A stretch of DNA of 64,000 bases from the NCBI GenBank assembly GCA_949128115.1, contig OX421966.1:54929416-54993415 (forward strand), written 5' to 3'. A program made the position numbers and the translations under genes. The notes below the pieces were generated by a model, which worked only from the letters and a program-made list of their open reading frames with translations, had not been told where the DNA came from and did not search any database. Every line of letters begins with the position of its first letter. Position 1 is the first letter of the stretch. Of the stretch, positions 59,838-64,000 are shown in pieces. The DNA comes from Anaspis maculata (lineage: Eukaryota > Arthropoda > Insecta > Coleoptera > Scraptiidae).

Positions 59838-60607
59838 AATGAATGAATTTATTAGTTTCTCCAAATACAATATTGATATGTATTATAAAACAAAAAACAA
59901 AACAATTACAAAGTCAAGCACAACGTTTTACATGTGAAATAGAACAGAACGACACAATATAAGCAACAAATAACATGACCTACTCATTCAAAACAAAGGA
60001 CGTCAGTTTCATTGCCCCGGCCAAGAACGCGACAACCTCCCCAGCATGCTCCTTGCTTACCCTCTGAAAGAGCTCATGACAGTCCCGGCAAGAAAAGGAA
60101 AACTTTCGGATACCCCTGTACAGAGGACAACGAAAAAGAACGTGATCAAGCTCTTCCCACTCTGACAAGTTGCACATGGTACACCTCTGATTAGGATCAA
60201 TCGTGTAGTTTGCGAAGTTAAGGTAAACCTTTATGGAAAAACGGTTACTAGTTCTGAGCTGCATTATACATCTTTTAGTGTTTATAGGGATGTCCAAGTC
60301 CAAGTACGATGGACCGCTGATCGAAGGAAGGGGCTCTAGGAGTGTGAAATGTTTATAATCCGGGCAGAAAGTACTCAACAATATTCTGTTATAGTCTTCG
60401 TGTTCTGTCTGCTCAACGACGCTCTTCAAAATGGCACGGATTTCTTGTGTTTGGAATTTGGCAGGGTCTGAAGTGATGTTATAGTTTTGAAAGGTTTCTC
60501 TCAGTTGGCTATACCAGTTGTATTTCAGGTTGTTTGTCGGGGAGCCGTCTAGAAATATCAACCGCTGTAATGCCCTATAGGTAAGTGTACCTACTTGTCC
60601 TGTGATC
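59838..60607 (-). mobile_element. 5'-truncated LINE with 14-bp TSD
   Basis: TGTTCAACATAATG occurs at 59824-59837 and again at 60608-60621, a perfect 14-bp duplication. The insert reads leftwards. The coding part opens at the truncation point (60607), and the 3' end finishes in a short ATTC tandem, AATAAATTCATTCATTC. Length 770 bp. This is a textbook target-primed insertion cut short at its 5' end. Confidence 0.93.
59980..60607 (-). CDS. C-terminal fragment of LINE ORF2
   Basis: An open frame of about 208 codons enters from the truncation and ends at 59980. It includes KRCIMQLRTSNRFSIKVY and a zinc-knuckle-like block CTMCNLSEWEELDHVLFRCP. That C-x2-C...H-x4-C block is found after the RT in CR1/Jockey-type LINE proteins. 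No RT motif is included, so it has no activity of its own. It is unbroken, which agrees with a fairly recent insertion. A start codon from the parent protein is absent; any apparent start inside is incidental. Confidence 0.85.
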
Positions 60608-60757
60608 TGTTCAACATAATGTGACAGTCACAGAGAAACAACAGTGGCAACCGAGGTGGCAACTTAAATAATGCAAAACCCCCATAATAACGTTTTTACA
60701 CGACCGGGTGTAAAGTGAGCCTTTTTACCCTCATTTTCAGGCGTAAAGTGGCTCATT

Positions 60758-60799
60758 TAGCCCGAGGGCGTAAAATTTTTACTTTTACGCCCTCGGGCT
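60758..60799. repeat. perfect hairpin, 18-bp arms
   Basis: AGCCCGAGGGCGTAAAA faces TTTTACGCCCTCGGGCT with a short ATTTTTAC loop. It lies in a stretch of repeated GTAAAGTG and TTTTTAC words (60705-60800). Confidence 0.85.
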
Positions 60800-62286
60800 T
60801 TGGTTTTTTAAGCGTCAAAAAACAAATGCCTGTAATTATTATTAAATGTCACAAACTAATAAATTTGTTGAAATGCACAGCTCAGAGGCATTTGGGACAC
60901 CCCCAAAGGCGGGGAAGGGTGTATGGTTTCACTTATTAAGCTTCTCGTCGAATTGTTTGCTTTGAAAATACACATATTCGAAACTCCAAAAGTGAGGTTA
61001 TGTGCGTTGACGGCTCTGGCCGGATTCCCATTTCTGAGTTCCGTGCTCAGTTTTCTTGAGGGGGCAGGCGAATACTAAATTTGAATAGCCGTTTTCGATA
61101 CAAGAGCGCGATTTCAAGCCCGAAGCCGTGGGTGCCATCATAAAACGTGTAGCCGAATGAATATTTTGGTTTGTAGGTAGGTATCCGTCTCTTTACGTAG
61201 GCTGTAACTTTGCGGTAAAATCCGTGTCGTCCTTAACTGAAAGGGTTGTCTTCAGCATGGAAAACACGGACCACAAAGTAGAAGGCTTCACCACCTTGGA
61301 TTTTTCAGCTAGATATAGGTATACCTACGTTCTCATGTATTTTTTTTTGGACTTCTCCGGCACAAGATCAAGTGTGGCTCGAGATACCATCGCCATCGGC
61401 GGGAGGAGTGCAGCGCCTCAAAAACGAAAATTCTTGCTGGGTGCTTTTCAATTAAAAAGACACTGACACTAGTGATAATTATTAAATGACAAGTGAAAAC
61501 AAAATCATAGGTGCCCATAATGTCATTGCTAACTAGATCGATCTATAATCACTTTTTAGTTTTTCGGCTTTTATGGTTCAAAATCAAATTCAAAAAAAGA
61601 ATGGGTCGTGTAAAAAACGTTGTATGCAGCTCAAGCGTGAAGCCTGTTTTAGGCCCTCTGTCTGAATGTGCCCTCGCTATGCTCGGGCACAACTTACATA
61701 CGTCGGGCCTAAAACAGTCGCTTTACGCTCTTACTACATAAATAACTATTTCAACTTCAAACTACTTCGTTTTATCCATACGAGCTTTCAAATAAATAGG
61801 TAACACAATACTTTTTCTTGAATTTGTCAAAGCGGCGGGTCTGACAGTTCCTGCGCATTTAGACAGCCGTCAGGGTTTTTCTTAACGAAACATTGTTACA
61901 CCTATAGGTTATTTGATTCCAAACTTATCAATGTTACCAACCTCTAAGAATTTCAACTGACCAGATCTCATTGACCTTCATGTGCGCCTTGACTAACTTG
62001 AACCCCACATGGAAGACAATATTATCAAAAGACGCAATAAGGAAGAGTTTCTGAAAACACTACGCTTTCGTTAGCCTTCAAGTTGCTAGCAGTATTTTTT
62101 GAATCTGCATCAGTGATAGGTATTCTAACATTTGCAGAAAAATTACAGCTGTCACTGGATGTTTTCTATTGTTAAATCGGAATGAACTGAACAGTCGATT
62201 CAAAATATTTCTTTTTATTGGTAACTGAAATTAACTTCAACTTACCAGACATCACCCACTGCAATTCGTTAGGTACCCGTTAGACG
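60800..62286. other. unassigned, one nested hairpin
   Basis: Around 61643-61712, CTGTTTTAGGCCC faces GGGCCTAAAACAG, and inside it GTGCCCTCGC faces GCTCGGGCAC. No coding sequence could be supported. Confidence 0.45.
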
Positions 62287-62402
62287 GTATGATCCAAACC
62301 ATTCCGAACTGAGGTAGGCTGTGACATGGTCAAACTCCGGAATGTAAAGCTGCTTTTTGCCAGGATTTAGCCCACCCCAATTCGGAATCGTTTGGATCAC
62401 AC
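62287..62402. mobile_element. 116-bp MITE-like inverted repeat
   Basis: GTATGATCCAAACCATTCCG on the left faces CGGAATCGTTTGGATCACAC on the right, with three or four mismatches. Inner blocks GGTAGGCTG and TTAGCCCACC also pair partly. Target duplication unclear. Confidence 0.65.
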
Positions 62403-64000
62403 GGTACATTTTCCCACAACTTGAATGATTGAGTGAAAAAATGCGCTAGTAACCCGGCGTGCTCCTGAATAGACCCTTTCAGTTTTACCTTGGCTGCGCG
62501 CGCATGCTACATGATTCCTATCAATCCTACCTATCATTCCCATCAATACCTACTCAAGGAATATGGCTTAGCGTTCTTCTTTTGGCTGTGCGGTAATGTT
62601 TTGCTCGTATGTTCAAGCCACACTGCCACAAGTTCCCAGGCTATGAATGCTTTGTTCACGAAAAACAGGCGACTACCCTCGAAAATGTATCCTTGGAAGG
62701 CTGAGAAGTTTTTGCTCCATACATGAGACATCGCAGAAAACCACGTTCTGACTTGACAACCGTAGAAATCAAACTTAACAAACAAATGAATGGAACTTCA
62801 TTGGAATGACATTTCGTTTAGGGAGAACAGATCTAGGTACCAATATATAAAAATGAAAATCACTTGACCACAGCCCGAAAGGGTCTATTGGTAGCACCAT
62901 TTTTTAAATCTGTCAAAGTGACGTTTTGATTGAGACCTTCTGACTGGCCACTTTTAGTGACACGCTGTCAACTTTGCGCTAAGTAGTATAGGCGATTGAC
63001 CTTATTGGGGAAAATGACCACTTTGTGTAGGAAGCTTTAGGAAATTAATTGTTAGAAGAGGTGTAAGTTGCGGTCCGGCAACGTCGGCTGTTACGTCAAT
63101 TGGAGGCACGTCAAAACTGTCACTTTGCTGTCTTGTGCAGTCCACTACCAGCAAAATTCCGTTCCTGTGAACCATTGGGACCCCGCAGGTTCCTTATTGG
63201 GCCCCAATATCGACGATCAGCGTCGTCGCAGACCTTTCTCTGCATCATCCCTAGCTTTCACCCAAGGAACAGCAACAGCGACTGTGGACCAAGTCCTCCG
63301 CACACACCAACTGTTGGCACGCCAGAAAAGGTCACCTTTGGACTGGCTGCGTCGTCAGTCTCTTTTTTCTAAAGATTTTCTGCTAAGACCTTACATGGAG
63401 ATCCGCATTCTGTTATTCTACAGTTCGCTGCCTTTGTAATTGGGACGCAAACGTTTGTTGTTTCTCCACTCTCCACCACGGTCAAGATCCAGGTTTAGGC
63501 TCGCTTTGCGAACCATTGGGGATGGGGGGATCAATCAGCAAGCACTAAATGGCAGGAATGGCAGGAGCGAGAGCTACTGGCAAAGCAGCATACCTTGCTT
63601 GATTATGCAATTTTTCCAACGCAACTACAATGCAATGCATTGCTGGTAGGTGCAGTCTTCCAGCCCCTCACCTCTGGAACTATATCCTACTAGTAGCCTG
63701 CTAAATACGCTATACACAAGATCAAATAGGGGGCACAAAAGCAAACCCCATTTTACATTATTCCTACTTGTCAAATTTCACGTCATTGATGTGAGCATTG
63801 CAGGTATGTACTAGTGCCCACCTAGGCTACTAGACGTCTCAGTATGTCTCCCACTCAAAAAATTCCTGCACGATCAAGTACCGAGCTCTACACCAGGTGG
63901 CGTTTTTTAAATGTAAATTGCCTATAGTTGCGATTGTTACGAGTTCATTAGGTTGGCAATTCTCACTTTCGCTTTTTGTGTCATTAAGCCATGTTTGCCA
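62403..64000. other. unassigned right end of the window
   Basis: Overlapping plus-strand frames of 123 and 90 codons (63068-63439, 63100-63372) have no recognised motif. Moderate GC from 63060 to 63540 may be part of a gene or element continuing elsewhere. Nothing more can be said. Confidence 0.4.

Noticed and set aside
63068..63439. 123-codon frame near the right end
   Set aside because: A second overlapping frame is equally open and neither matches a family I know. Kept as unassigned.

Overview
This window looks like intergenic DNA from an insect nuclear genome, packed with transposable elements. The short word TAGGTACCTAC recurs, AT-rich and GC-rich patches alternate, and the elements are typical arthropod types (Ty3/gypsy, hAT, Tc1/mariner, foldbacks, LINEs, SINE-like). 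A sap-feeding hemipteran such as a whitefly is my best guess, from general sequence feel only. I found no intact host gene, rRNA, CRISPR array or bacterial-type operon. Every recognisable coding segment belongs to a mobile element, and all but one (a gag ORF) are broken.

Layout. 1-1072 is unassigned. 1073-13826 is a three-level nest. An old solo LTR (TSD GTAT) holds a foldback element (1394-13633). That foldback holds both a 221-bp MITE and a 10.8-kb Ty3/gypsy element (1479-12262, minus orientation). The gypsy element has two 3449-bp LTRs that look identical, a GTAC TSD, an intact gag and a pol reduced to two integrase scraps. 13859-21551 is a cluster of one 1903-bp non-autonomous DNA transposon family with 6-bp TSDs. 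Its copies carry a hAT element (8-bp TSD) and a 656-bp AT-flanked element. Their target duplications only make sense if 19068-19648 has been inverted between two opposed copies.

21552-27370 is mostly unassigned, with a SINE-like tRNA head, short MITEs, microsatellites and fragments. 26911-29490 is a tandem repeat of about 200 bp split by a double foldback (27375-29369), which itself holds a 930-bp TA-flanked element. 31171-32785 is a foldback whose loop carries a broken THAP zinc-finger sequence. 34171-39345 holds copies of a dispersed repeat (family R) and a decayed LINE (36465-38415). 40844-43904 is a foldback carrying an LTR remnant with four tandem tRNA-His-type primer binding sites. 45629-47174 is a Tc1-like element with a dead transposase.

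50165-54900 is a family R copy split by a 3438-bp element with about a dozen subterminal repeats of the AAAAGGGCATAACTCGAG type. 55000-59150 and 60622-64000 are mostly unassigned. Between them lie a three-stem palindrome (59155-59700) and a 5'-truncated LINE with a 14-bp TSD (59838-60607).

The recurring theme is long inverted-repeat elements with CAGGGTG...CACCCTG ends flanked by TA. They appear at several sites and act as landing platforms for other elements. Because there are no host genes, the biology here is insertion order, decay and rearrangement of mobile DNA rather than a pathway.
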